A model generated the notes under the pieces. The model worked only from the letters and a program-made list of their open reading frames with translations, had not been told where the DNA came from and did no database searches. Both the position numbers and the translations under genes were made by a program. From the NCBI GenBank assembly GCA_002437435.1, contig DJPV01000007.1, positions 1 to 12,224 of the forward strand: 12,224 nt of DNA, given 5' to 3'. How positions within the stretch are numbered: position 1 is the first letter of the stretch; each line of letters begins with the position of its first letter. Positions 1 through 6,837 of the stretch are shown here, piece by piece. Source of the DNA: Lachnospiraceae bacterium UBA6403. GTDB lineage: Bacteria > Bacillota > Clostridia > Lachnospirales > Lachnospiraceae.

Positions 1-989
1 GCTTCCTCAACGCTTACCGCTACAGCCACCGTCATGCCGACCATAGGATTGTTACCAGCACCGATCAGACCCATCATTTCTACGTGAGCAGGTACAGATG
101 ATGAACCAGCGAACTGAGCATCACTATGCATACGTCCAAGTGTATCTGTCATACCGTATGAAGCAGGACCTGCTGCCATGTTATCTGGGTGAAGTGTACG
201 ACCTGTACCACCACCTGAAGCAACTGAGAAGTACTTCTTTCCTAACTCGTTACATTCTTTCTTGTAGGTACCAGCTACTGGATGCTGGAAACGAGTTGGG
301 TTTGTTGAGTTACCGGTGATAGATACGTCAACACCCTCTTTGTGCATGATAGCAACACCTTCTGGTACAGAGTTTGCACCATAGCAGTTAACCTTTGCAC
401 GAAGTCCTTCTGAATAAGACTTTCTAAATACTTCCTTAACTGTGTTTGTATATGGATCATACTCAGTCTCAACAAATGTGAAACCGTTAATTCTTGAAAT
501 AATCTGAGCAGCGTCCTTACCAAGACCGTTTAAGATAACACGGAGTGGCTCTTTACGAACTTTGTTAGCTTTCTCTGCGATACCGATCGCACCTTCTGCT
601 GCTGCGAATGACTCATGTCCTGCTAAGAAACAGAAACACTTTGTCTCCTCTTCCAGTAACATCTTACCAAGGTTACCATGTCCAAGACCAACCTTACGGG
701 TATCAGCAACTGAACCTGGAATACAGAATGACTGAAGTCCTTCACCGATTGCTGCTGCAGCTTCTGAAGCCTTTCTGCAGTTCTTCTTGATTGCGATAGC
801 TGCACCTACTATATATGCCCAACATGCATTCTCAAAACAAATAGGCTGAATGCTCTTTACCTGATTGTATACATCTAAACCAGCATCCTTTGTGATCTTC
901 TCTGCCTCTTCGATTGAGGAGATACCGTAGCTGTTTAATACTTCATTGATCTGTTTGATTCTTCTTTCATATGATTCAAATAATGCCAT
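1..989 (-). CDS. GGGtGRT-family protein, 3' end cut by window edge
   Basis: Recognised by the family signature S-GGGTGRT-LHPDN, with GGGTGRT at residues 259-265. The reading frame is open from the ATG at 989 to the window edge, giving 329 complete codons. The family is usually around 330 residues, so only a few C-terminal residues should be missing. The start is supported by AAGGAGG at 1006-1000, ten bases upstream. The protein looks soluble: I see no signal peptide or membrane segment. Cysteines occur at ICFENACW (about residues 50-56), NCRKA (about 71) and TKCFCF (about 118-120), and there is a glycine-rich C-terminal third. The biochemical function of the family is unknown to me. It lies 20 bases downstream of the NifU-like gene, surely on the same transcript, which hints at a link with iron-sulfur or metal chemistry. 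That link is inference only. Confidence 0.9.
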   Translation of the reverse strand, partial: MALFESYERRIKQINEVLNSYGISSIEEAEKITKDAGLDVYNQVKSIQPICFENACWAYIVGAAIAIKKNCRKASEAAAAIGEGLQSFCIPGSVADTRKVGLGHGNLGKMLLEEETKCFCFLAGHESFAAAEGAIGIAEKANKVRKEPLRVILNGLGKDAAQIISRINGFTFVETEYDPYTNTVKEVFRKSYSEGLRAKVNCYGANSVPEGVAIMHKEGVDVSITGNSTNPTRFQHPVAGTYKKECNELGKKYFSVASGGGTGRTLHPDNMAAGPASYGMTDTLGRMHSDAQFAGSSSVPAHVEMMGLIGAGNNPMVGMTVAVAVSVEE

Positions 990-1009
990 TATATCGTTAC
1001 CTCCTTCTA

Positions 1010-1717
1010 TTATTTCTCAATCTCTTTGTCTGTACGTGGGTCAATGAGCTTAACTGCATCTGCAACACGTCCATACTGTCCACATGACTTCTCATAAGCT
1101 GTGTTAGGGTCATCACCCTTCTTAATGAAATCAGTCATCTTACCAAGGTTAACGAATTTATATCCAATGATCATACCCTCTTCATCAAGAGCAATAGCAT
1201 TTACATATCCTTCAGCCATCTCAAGGTATCTAGGTCCCTTCTTTAATGTACCATACATAGTACCAACCTGTGAACGAAGTCCCTTACCAAGATCTTCAAG
1301 ACCAGCACCGATAGCAAGTCCGTCCTCTGAGAATGCACTCTGTGAACGACCGTATACGATCTGTAAGAATAACTCTCTCATAGCTGTGTTGATAGCATCA
1401 CAAACAAGGTCTGTGTTAAGAGCTTCCATAACTGTAAGTCCCGGAAGGATCTCTGCTGCCATAGCTGCTGAATGAGTCATACCTGAACATCCAACTGTCT
1501 CAACTAATGCTTCCTGAATAATTCCTTCCTTAACATTTAATGTCAGCTTGCAGGCACCCTGCTGTGGTGCACACCAGCCAATACCATGTGTAAAGCCTGA
1601 AATATCCTTTACTTCTTTTGCCTGTACCCATTTTGCTTCTTCTGGAATTGGAGCACATCCATGATGTACGCCCTGTCCAACTGGGCACATGTTTTCAACT
1701 TCCTGTGAATAAATCAT
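1010..1717 (-). CDS. NifU-like iron-sulfur scaffold-type protein
   Basis: A 235-residue protein whose middle resembles the IscU/NifU scaffold fold. The clearest match is VGCSGMTHSAAMAAEILPG (75-93), with Cys77 in the place of the second scaffold cysteine. The stretch DLVCDAIN (103-110) puts Cys106 in the place of the third. Cys56 (QQGACKLTL) or Cys49 (GWCAP) is the likely first. IscU-type proteins assemble [2Fe-2S] or [4Fe-4S] clusters on these cysteines and hand them to apo-enzymes. Extra cysteines are Cys11, Cys21 and Cys212. About 110 residues follow the scaffold domain and match no NifU C-terminal (CxxC) domain I can see. The start has AAGGAGA at 1730-1724. There is no cysteine desulfurase next to it; instead the partner is the GGGtGRT gene. 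Family membership is fairly sure. True cluster assembly, as opposed to another metal role, is not established. Confidence 0.85.
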   Translation of the reverse strand: MIYSQEVENMCPVGQGVHHGCAPIPEEAKWVQAKEVKDISGFTHGIGWCAPQQGACKLTLNVKEGIIQEALVETVGCSGMTHSAAMAAEILPGLTVMEALNTDLVCDAINTAMRELFLQIVYGRSQSAFSEDGLAIGAGLEDLGKGLRSQVGTMYGTLKKGPRYLEMAEGYVNAIALDEEGMIIGYKFVNLGKMTDFIKKGDDPNTAYEKSCGQYGRVADAVKLIDPRTDKEIEK

Positions 1718-1786
1718 TGTGAATCTCCTTTCGAAATATGAAAATCTGCTTAAAGCGGTTATGAATATCTATTCTTTTTCGTAACC

Positions 1787-1859
1787 ATCAGACATATTTT
1801 CTCATAAACCGTCAATTAAGTCTATACCAATTAATAAAAAATATCAATAAGTTTGTCTA
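1787..1859 (-). promoter_or_regulatory. candidate promoter(s) for the NifU-like/GGGtGRT unit
   Basis: Several sigma-A-like pairs can be read on the minus strand. One is TAGACA (1859-1854) with TATTAA (1836-1831), spacer 17. Another is TTGACG (1815-1810) with TCTGAT (1792-1787), spacer 17. An extended -10, TGG-TATAGA (ending at 1821), has TTGATA (1847-1842) only 15 bases upstream. None is clearly best by eye, so the block is given as a region. The outermost -35 lies five bases from the -35 of the divergent PHP-gene promoter. Confidence 0.35.
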
Positions 1860-1864
1860 AAAAT

Positions 1865-1893
1865 TTGCCATGTTTTTCGATTCATATTATAAT
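1865..1893 (+). promoter_or_regulatory. sigma-A promoter of the PHP phosphoesterase gene
   Basis: TTGCCA (1865-1870), a 17-base spacer and a perfect TATAAT (1888-1893). Transcription should begin near 1900, leaving a leader of about 70 bases before the ATG at 1969. The promoter lies inside an upstream in-frame extension of the open frame. That rules out the earlier ATG at 1870, which falls at the -35/spacer junction and would not be transcribed. Confidence 0.75.
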
Positions 1894-1968
1894 TATTTAG
1901 GTTCGCTTTTATCTTTTTTTAATTCCTGTGAACCAATCCTACATTGTATAAAGAAAAGAGGAATACAC

Positions 1969-2850
1969 ATGCGATTTATAGATCTTCATGTCCATACAAC
2001 TGCTTCTGACGGTTCATTTACTCCATCCGAAGTATGCCGGATGGCACTTGATAAAGGACTTGCCGCTCTGGCGATCACCGACCATGATACAGTCGATGGA
2101 ATCCCGGAAGCAGTCCGGTTCATGAACGGCTATCAGTCAGACCCGGGTACAAAAAATTCTCTCCCTATGGAACTGATTCCCGGCATCGAACTTTCCTGCA
2201 ATTATGATCCACAAGAGATCCATATCCTGGGCTTCTATATGGACTATACCAATCTCGGACTCCTTGCTGAATTAAATGCTCTAAAAGAAGCACGTTTTAA
2301 CCGTAATGTGAAAATGTGCAAGCTGTTTCAACGTGACGGTATTGATATGACTATCGAAAAACTTCAGAAAGGAAATCCGGATACAGTCATTACCCGTGCG
2401 CATTTTGCAAGAGTTCTGATCGAGGACGGCATCGTCAAAAATAAGGATCAGGCATTTAAAAAATACCTTGGAGAAAAATGCAAATACTATCTTCCGAAAC
2501 CGGAAGTCACCTGCGAGCGTGCTCTCTCGATCATCAACCAATATGGTAAATGTGCAGTTCTTGCACATCCATTACTCTATAAACTTGGGTATAACCAGAT
2601 TGAGGAATTACTGGACTATCTGAAACCACTTGGGTTAAAGGGCTTAGAAGCTTATCATTCTTCTAACAATTCCTATGAAAGCGGAAAGCTCCGGGCGATC
2701 GCAGACAGACATGGACTGTTTGTCTCCGGCGGTACGGATTTCCACGGCGTGATCAAACCGGACATTTCTCTTGGAACCGGGCGCGGCGGCATGCGGATCA
2801 CCACAGGGATTCTGGACAATATTAAAGCACAGCTTTCTGAAAAATTGTAA
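1969..2850 (+). CDS. PHP-domain phosphoesterase (COG0613 / YciV type)
   Basis: A 293-residue metal-dependent phosphoesterase of the PHP family. Metal-site motifs are in order: DLHVHT (His7, His9), TDHDT (Asp38, His39), PGIELS (Glu74), HILG (His85), LAHP (His200) and GTDFHG (Asp257, His259). The set is complete, so the enzyme is probably active. Characterised relatives with this layout are the 3',5'-nucleoside bisphosphate phosphatase of Chromobacterium and E. coli YciV (RNase AM), a 5'-3' exonuclease acting on short RNA ends. Which substrate applies here cannot be told from sequence. The frame extends upstream to an ATG at 1870, but the ATG at 1969 is preferred. It has AGAGGA at 1957-1962, follows a promoter that would exclude the earlier start, and places the DLHVH motif at the very N-terminus as is usual. 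It is a single gene, divergent from the NifU-like unit and convergent with yajC, with its own terminator. Confidence 0.9.
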   Translation: MRFIDLHVHTTASDGSFTPSEVCRMALDKGLAALAITDHDTVDGIPEAVRFMNGYQSDPGTKNSLPMELIPGIELSCNYDPQEIHILGFYMDYTNLGLLAELNALKEARFNRNVKMCKLFQRDGIDMTIEKLQKGNPDTVITRAHFARVLIEDGIVKNKDQAFKKYLGEKCKYYLPKPEVTCERALSIINQYGKCAVLAHPLLYKLGYNQIEELLDYLKPLGLKGLEAYHSSNNSYESGKLRAIADRHGLFVSGGTDFHGVIKPDISLGTGRGGMRITTGILDNIKAQLSEKL

Positions 2851-2868
2851 TATCAAACTTATATACAG

Positions 2869-2915
2869 AAAAAATCTCCACATTCAGTTTTTCTACTGAA
2901 TATGGAGACTTTTTC
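2869..2915. terminator. bidirectional terminator between PHP gene and yajC
   Basis: The arms TCTCCACATTCAG (2875-2887) and CTGAATATGGAGA (2896-2908) form a 13-bp stem with one C/A mismatch and an 8-base loop. It is followed by CTTTTT on the plus strand. The A6 run at 2869-2874 gives a U-tract on the minus strand, so it can end both convergent transcripts. Confidence 0.85.
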
Positions 2916-2938
2916 TCTGTTCTTTAGGAAATTATTCT

Positions 2939-3298
2939 TTATTTCTTTTCCTTGTCTTCTTCCACTACTGCTGCATTCTTCTTTTCAAGCTCTGCAACTG
3001 CATTCTTATGCATTGGAATACGACAGTTCTTGTTATTACCAAATTCAACAATGATAGTTGTGTCATCTACAATATCAAGAATCGTGCCATAGAAACCGCT
3101 GGTTGTCATAATATTGTCACCCGGCTCCATCTGGTTATGCATTTCCTCTGTCTTGGCCTTCTGCTTCTTCTGTGGACGGATCATCATGAAGTAGATAATT
3201 GCAACAAAGATCAGGATATATACAATGACGAACATCGTGTTCATGCTGCCTGAATTATTATTTGTACTACTGCTTAAAACCATTCCTAATGTGTTCAT
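2939..3298 (-). CDS. yajC: Preprotein translocase accessory subunit YajC
   Basis: A 119-residue protein with the standard YajC layout: a short serine/asparagine-rich N-terminus, one membrane helix at about residues 22-40, the hallmark IRPQKKQ right after it (40-46), then a small cytosolic domain with EPGDNIMTTSGFYGTI, and a charged tail rich in Glu and Lys. YajC associates with SecDF and the SecYEG channel in the inner membrane, assisting protein export. The start has AAGGAG (3310-3305) six bases upstream, directly after the tgt stop codon at 3313-3311, so the two genes are co-transcribed and probably translationally close. Unlike many bacteria, no secD/secF follows. In Clostridia a SCIFF peptide gene (scfA) is often near yajC, but here a terminator follows instead. 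Confidence 0.95.
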   Translation of the reverse strand: MNTLGMVLSSSTNNNSGSMNTMFVIVYILIFVAIIYFMMIRPQKKQKAKTEEMHNQMEPGDNIMTTSGFYGTILDIVDDTTIIVEFGNNKNCRIPMHKNAVAELEKKNAAVVEEDKEKK

Positions 3299-3310
3299 AA
3301 TATTCTCCTT

Positions 3311-4444
3311 CTAAAATTCATTTGATGTTAAACTCTCTATCATAGACTTTTTATACGATGCATATGAGCCTTCTTCGATAGCCTGTCTAATCTCTTTCAT
3401 CATATTATTATAAAAATACAAATTATGCAAGACACAAAATCTCATGCCGAGCATTTCATTTGCCTTTAACAGATGTCTGATATATCCTCTGCTGTAATGC
3501 TGACATGCCGGACATCCACAGCCTTCTTCGATCGGTCTGTCATCTGTCTCATATTTTGCATTCTTCAGATTCAGCTTCCCATGCTTTGTATATACATGCG
3601 CATGTCGTCCGTTTCTGGATGGATATACACAGTCAAAGAAATCAACACCACGGTCAACAGCTTCCAGTATATTGATCGGAGTTCCGACACCCATCAGATA
3701 AACCGGTTTATTTTCCGGAAGATATGGCACGGTCACATCCAGAATATGATACATCTCTTCTGCTGTCTCTCCAACTGCCAGTCCACCGATAGCATACCCC
3801 GGCAGATCAAGCTCTGCGATCCTTTTTGCATGGTCGATACGGATATCCTCATATACTGCACCCTGATTAATTCCGAATAACATCTGTTCCTTATTGATCG
3901 TATCCGACAGGCTGTTTAATCGTGTCATCTCTGTCTTACAGCGTTCCAGCCAGCGGTAGGTTCTTGCAACTGAATTCTCCACATAAGAACGCTCTGCCTT
4001 TGCAGGTGCACACTCGTCAAATGCCATTGCGATCGTAGATGCAAGATTGGACTGGATCTGCATGCTTTCCTCCGGTCCCATAAAGATCTTATGTCCATCT
4101 ACATGTGAGTTAAATGTAACCCCTTCTTCTTTTATCTTGCGAAGTCCTGCAAGAGAAAACACCTGAAATCCACCGGAATCCGTAAGAATCGGGCGATCCC
4201 AATACATAAATTTGTGCAATCCACCCATTTTCTTTACGACCTCATCACCCGGTCTTACATGCAGATGATAAGTATTTGATAATTCGATCTGACAGCCGAT
4301 CTCTTTCAGGTCTGTTGTCGCAACTGCCCCTTTTATCGCTGCAGCCGTTCCAACATTCATAAATACCGGAGTCTCAACTGTACCATGAACGGTTGTAAAG
4401 GTAGCTCTTTTTGCTCTGCCATCTTTACATATAATTTTATACAT
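3311..4444 (-). CDS. tgt: tRNA-guanine transglycosylase (queuine/preQ1 insertion)
   Basis: A 377-residue Tgt of normal bacterial length. It swaps guanine at wobble position 34 of tRNAs for Asp, Asn, His and Tyr with preQ1, the committed step of queuosine formation. Signature residues are all present: DSGGFQ (89-94) with the catalytic Asp89, the nucleophile Asp271 in FFDCVYPSRNGR, and the zinc site Cys309, Cys311, Cys314 (CGCPAC) with His340. The start is ATG at 4444 with AAAGGAG at 4462-4456, an 11-base gap. An ATG nearer to the Shine-Dalgarno site is followed at once by TAA and cannot be used. The next gene is yajC, ten bases or so downstream. No queuosine synthesis genes (queA, queCDE) or ruvB lie in this window, so whether preQ1 is made or imported cannot be judged here. 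Confidence 0.97.
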   Translation of the reverse strand: MYKIICKDGRAKRATFTTVHGTVETPVFMNVGTAAAIKGAVATTDLKEIGCQIELSNTYHLHVRPGDEVVKKMGGLHKFMYWDRPILTDSGGFQVFSLAGLRKIKEEGVTFNSHVDGHKIFMGPEESMQIQSNLASTIAMAFDECAPAKAERSYVENSVARTYRWLERCKTEMTRLNSLSDTINKEQMLFGINQGAVYEDIRIDHAKRIAELDLPGYAIGGLAVGETAEEMYHILDVTVPYLPENKPVYLMGVGTPINILEAVDRGVDFFDCVYPSRNGRHAHVYTKHGKLNLKNAKYETDDRPIEEGCGCPACQHYSRGYIRHLLKANEMLGMRFCVLHNLYFYNNMMKEIRQAIEEGSYASYKKSMIESLTSNEF

Positions 4445-4670
4445 ATTTACATATTCTCCTTTAATATTCTTACTCTATAATGCCCCAGTCTGAACAGAAA
4501 TGCAACTGTTTCTTCCTATTTACTTTGTTTTTATCTGCAATTTAGCTGAAAATTGTAACATTTGTATCAAACACAAGCATTATTTATCATTTAATCACTC
4601 TGTTTTTATGCATATTTGCTTATTTTTTATCGACTTCTACATACCTTTACCATGCCTTAACCGAAAAATA

Positions 4671-4698
4671 TTGACATTTTGTGCAATCTTCCTATAAT
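4671..4698 (+). promoter_or_regulatory. consensus sigma-A promoter of the transporter operon
   Basis: Both hexamers are perfect: TTGACA (4671-4676) and TATAAT (4693-4698), with a 16-base spacer. Transcription should start near 4705, giving an untranslated leader of about 80 bases before the ATG at 4785. A promoter this strong is notable for an ion transporter, which are often kept low by promoter or leader control. Confidence 0.85.
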
Positions 4699-4732
4699 GA
4701 TAAACAAAAAATAATTACAATAAATAATAAGA

Positions 4733-4780
4733 AGAGATACCTTCTGTTTTTTTATTTTCAGGCATCTCTCAAGAAGGAGG
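4733..4780 (+). promoter_or_regulatory. transporter leader with two competing hairpins, one covering the ribosome site
   Basis: Hairpin 1 pairs AGAGATACC (4733-4741) with GGCATCTCT (4761-4769), nine positions with one A/C mismatch, around a U-rich loop. Hairpin 2 pairs CCTTCT (4740-4745) with AGAAGG (4772-4777), which includes most of the AAGGAGG ribosome site (4774-4780). Both need C4740 and C4741, so they exclude each other. There is no U-tract after hairpin 1, so it is not a terminator. Regulation by start-site masking is inference. The 6-bp second helix is short and could be chance. Confidence 0.35.
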
Positions 4781-4784
4781 AAAC

Positions 4785-6146
4785 ATGTTAGCATCCATCT
4801 TAGCAGTAACCATATTTCTGGCTATGTTTGTTTTGATCGTTCTTGATAAGATTGAACATCATCTTATAACGCTGGGCTGTGGATTACTCACTATCATCTT
4901 TGTCCTTGGTATCTGCCTGCACAGTGGCCAGGCTATCATGGAAGTGTTAAACGTTAAAAGTATTTTTACAACCAGCTTCTGGCATACAGTTGGTCAGTCA
5001 TCGGAAGATTCCAGTGGTATCAGTTGGGCGACCATTATCTTTATTGCCGGTATGATGGTCATGGTTGAAGGTATGAAACGTGCAGGTTTCTTTACATGGC
5101 TCTGCATGCTGATCGCAAAGCTCGTACGATACAGAATCGTTCCGATTCTGATCACATTTATGATCCTTTCAGCATTCCTTTCCATGTTCATCGCAAGTAT
5201 CACAGTTATCCTGTTCCTTGCGGCTGTAACAGTAGAGCTTTCTCAGTTATTAAAATTCAATCCGGTTCCAATGATCTTAGCAGAAGTTTTCTGCTCCAAT
5301 CTCGGCGGAACGGCTACAGTCTGTGGCGATCCACCAAACATCATCATCGGTACCTCCCTCGGATTTTCATTCTTTGATTTTCTGACAAATACCGGTGTGT
5401 TTGTTGCTATCTCACTGGTTGTCATGATCGTATATTTTTATCTTGCATTTCGTAAGGAATTAAAGCAAAATGAAGGTGGGGTTGATACCTCAACAATACC
5501 AAGTCCTTCAGAAGCAATTACAGACAAGTCAGGATTTATCTTCAGTTGTGTTATTTTCCTGCTTTCTGTTGTTCTGTTACTTACCCAGACACAGACAGGG
5601 CTGACAGTTGCTGCAATCGGTGTTATAATAGCTATAATCACACTGATCTGTTCCGGCAAACATGCATTAGAGCTTATAAAGAAAGTCGATTATAAGACCC
5701 TGTTATTCTTTATCGGTTTATTTGTTGTCGTTGGTGGTCTGGAGCAGACTGGTATTCTGGAAGTTATTGCTAAGTTCATCAAAAACGTCAGTGGTGGAAA
5801 CATGTATATTATGGTTGCCATTATCATCTGGCTCTCAGCTATATGCAGTGCCTTTATCGATAATGTTCCATTCGCTGCTACTATGGTTCCTGTTATCAAG
5901 GAACTTGCAGCTGGTAATGGTGGTGTTCTTGCCGTCCTTGCCTACTCATTAGCCATCGGTACAGATATTGGTGGAAATGCAACACCTATCGGTGCTTCCG
6001 CAAATGTTGTTGGTACTTCAGTAGCTGCTAAAGCAGGTCATCCGGTCGGATGGGGCGAATATTGTAAGAAGATGGCTCCTGCTACTATTCTTGTTATGAT
6101 CATTTGTACACTTGGTGTATTTATTCGATATAACAGCGTCTTCTAA
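4785..6146 (+). CDS. ArsB/NhaD/SLC13-superfamily membrane transporter
   Basis: A 453-residue integral membrane protein made almost wholly of hydrophobic helices, roughly ten to twelve. Two related re-entrant motifs mark the ion-transporter superfamily: SNLGGTATVCGDPPNIIIG (171-189) in the first half and GTDIGGNATPIGASANVVG (392-410) in the second. Each follows a helix block, the second carrying IDNVPFAATMVP (358-369). Relatives include ArsB arsenite pumps, NhaD sodium/proton antiporters, P-protein permeases and SLC13 di- and tricarboxylate carriers. The substrate cannot be fixed from sequence. No arsR, arsC or arsA is adjacent, which argues weakly against arsenite. The ribosome site AGGAGG (4775-4780) lies four bases from the ATG. 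It is followed after 33 bases by the kinase-like gene, with no terminator between, so the two form an operon. Confidence 0.85.
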   Translation: MLASILAVTIFLAMFVLIVLDKIEHHLITLGCGLLTIIFVLGICLHSGQAIMEVLNVKSIFTTSFWHTVGQSSEDSSGISWATIIFIAGMMVMVEGMKRAGFFTWLCMLIAKLVRYRIVPILITFMILSAFLSMFIASITVILFLAAVTVELSQLLKFNPVPMILAEVFCSNLGGTATVCGDPPNIIIGTSLGFSFFDFLTNTGVFVAISLVVMIVYFYLAFRKELKQNEGGVDTSTIPSPSEAITDKSGFIFSCVIFLLSVVLLLTQTQTGLTVAAIGVIIAIITLICSGKHALELIKKVDYKTLLFFIGLFVVVGGLEQTGILEVIAKFIKNVSGGNMYIMVAIIIWLSAICSAFIDNVPFAATMVPVIKELAAGNGGVLAVLAYSLAIGTDIGGNATPIGASANVVGTSVAAKAGHPVGWGEYCKKMAPATILVMIICTLGVFIRYNSVF

Positions 6147-6179
6147 GGAACTTACATATTTTTAGGGAGGTTATAAAAT

Positions 6180-6776
6180 ATGGACAAACAGGTTATTATC
6201 ACAATCGGTCGTGAATATGGAAGTGGCGGACATGTCATTGCACAGGATATTGCAAACCGTTTTAATATCCCATATTACAATCGTAATCTGATCGAAGAAG
6301 TTGCAAAACAGAATAATTTTGATACAGATAATATTAAAGACTATGACGAGTCACCAAGGAAATATCTGTTTTCTCGTACCGTTCAGGGATACAGCAATTC
6401 CCCTGAAGAAATCCTTGCAGGTCTTCAGTTTGACTTCATCAAGGAAAAGGCAGATGCTGGTGAATCCTTTGTTATCGTTGGCCGTTGTGCCGATTATGTC
6501 TTAAAGGATATGGACTGCATCGCTTCTTTCTTCATCGTTGCTGATGATGAAGCAAAGTTACAGCGTACAATGGAAACCAAGCAGTTATCCCCGCGTAATG
6601 CCGAAGCTACGATCAAGCGTCACGACCGTAACAGAAAGACATATTACAAGGATCACACGGATATGGAATGGGGAAACAGTAAGAACTATGATATGACGAT
6701 CAATTCAACTGTCCTTGGTTTTAAAAAGACCGCCGATATCATTGAAGATTTCATTAAAACAAAGTTTGATTTGTAA
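6180..6776 (+). CDS. cytidylate-kinase-like protein (P-loop family without Walker lysine)
   Basis: A 198-residue protein of the cytidylate-kinase-like family (PF13189 type). The N-terminus ITIGREYGSGGH (7-18) aligns with the P-loop of Cmk, but the Walker A lysine position is Gly17. The lid-like region has RHDRNRKTYY (147-156) with Asp149, Arg150 and Arg152, then WGNSKNYDMTINST (164-177), a pattern typical of this family. True Cmk phosphorylates CMP/dCMP; members of this family are often annotated as such, but their reaction is unproven and the missing lysine makes ordinary kinase activity doubtful. The start has AGGGAGG ending at 6170, nine bases ahead. It is the second gene of the transporter operon and is closed by a strong terminator. 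A role in sensing nucleotide state for the transporter is possible but is pure inference. Confidence 0.85.
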   Translation: MDKQVIITIGREYGSGGHVIAQDIANRFNIPYYNRNLIEEVAKQNNFDTDNIKDYDESPRKYLFSRTVQGYSNSPEEILAGLQFDFIKEKADAGESFVIVGRCADYVLKDMDCIASFFIVADDEAKLQRTMETKQLSPRNAEATIKRHDRNRKTYYKDHTDMEWGNSKNYDMTINSTVLGFKKTADIIEDFIKTKFDL

Positions 6777-6796
6777 TTCATTATTTTCTGATAGAT

Positions 6797-6837
6797 ACAA
6801 AACCGGGTATGAAATATCATACCCGGTTTTGTGTTTT
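6797..6837. terminator. strong bidirectional terminator
   Basis: A perfect 15-bp stem, ACAAAACCGGGTATG (6797-6811) with CATACCCGGTTTTGT (6818-6832), and a 6-base loop AAATAT. It is followed by GTTTT on the plus strand, and on the minus strand the stem itself ends in a U-rich arm. It closes the transporter operon. It lies only a few bases past the paaK stop codon (6838-6836), so it should also end the convergent proA/ior/paaK transcript. Confidence 0.93.

Larger units (their letters stand above)
4445..4784. other. divergent intergenic region, tgt / transporter
   Basis: About 340 noncoding, very AT-rich bases between the divergent tgt and transporter starts. The right end holds a consensus promoter and a structured leader (separate entries). 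On the minus strand I see no strong promoter for tgt. The best candidate is a CATTAT/TATAGA-like -10 near 4475-4483 with a poor TTGCAT -35 near 4500. No convincing small gene is present in the middle (about 4500-4660). Confidence 0.6.

Noticed and set aside
1101..1475. 124-residue open frame on the plus strand
   Set aside because: It is fully antisense to the NifU-like gene, has no ribosome site and has a composition expected of a shadow frame.
1870..1968. N-terminal 33-residue extension of the PHP protein
   Set aside because: It overlaps a near-consensus promoter, has no ribosome site, and lies ahead of the usual N-terminal DLHVH motif of the family.
2851..2938. Small gene such as the SCIFF peptide after yajC
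   Set aside because: The gap is 88 bases, is filled by a terminator hairpin and has no Cys-rich frame.
3473..3880. 135-residue open frame on the plus strand
   Set aside because: It is antisense to tgt, whose catalytic and zinc motifs are clear. No promoter or ribosome site supports it.
4500..4697. 65-residue hydrophobic open frame in the tgt/transporter gap
   Set aside because: It overlaps the consensus promoter at 4671-4698, has no ribosome site and is what AT-rich DNA gives by chance (Phe, Ile, Leu and Cys rich).
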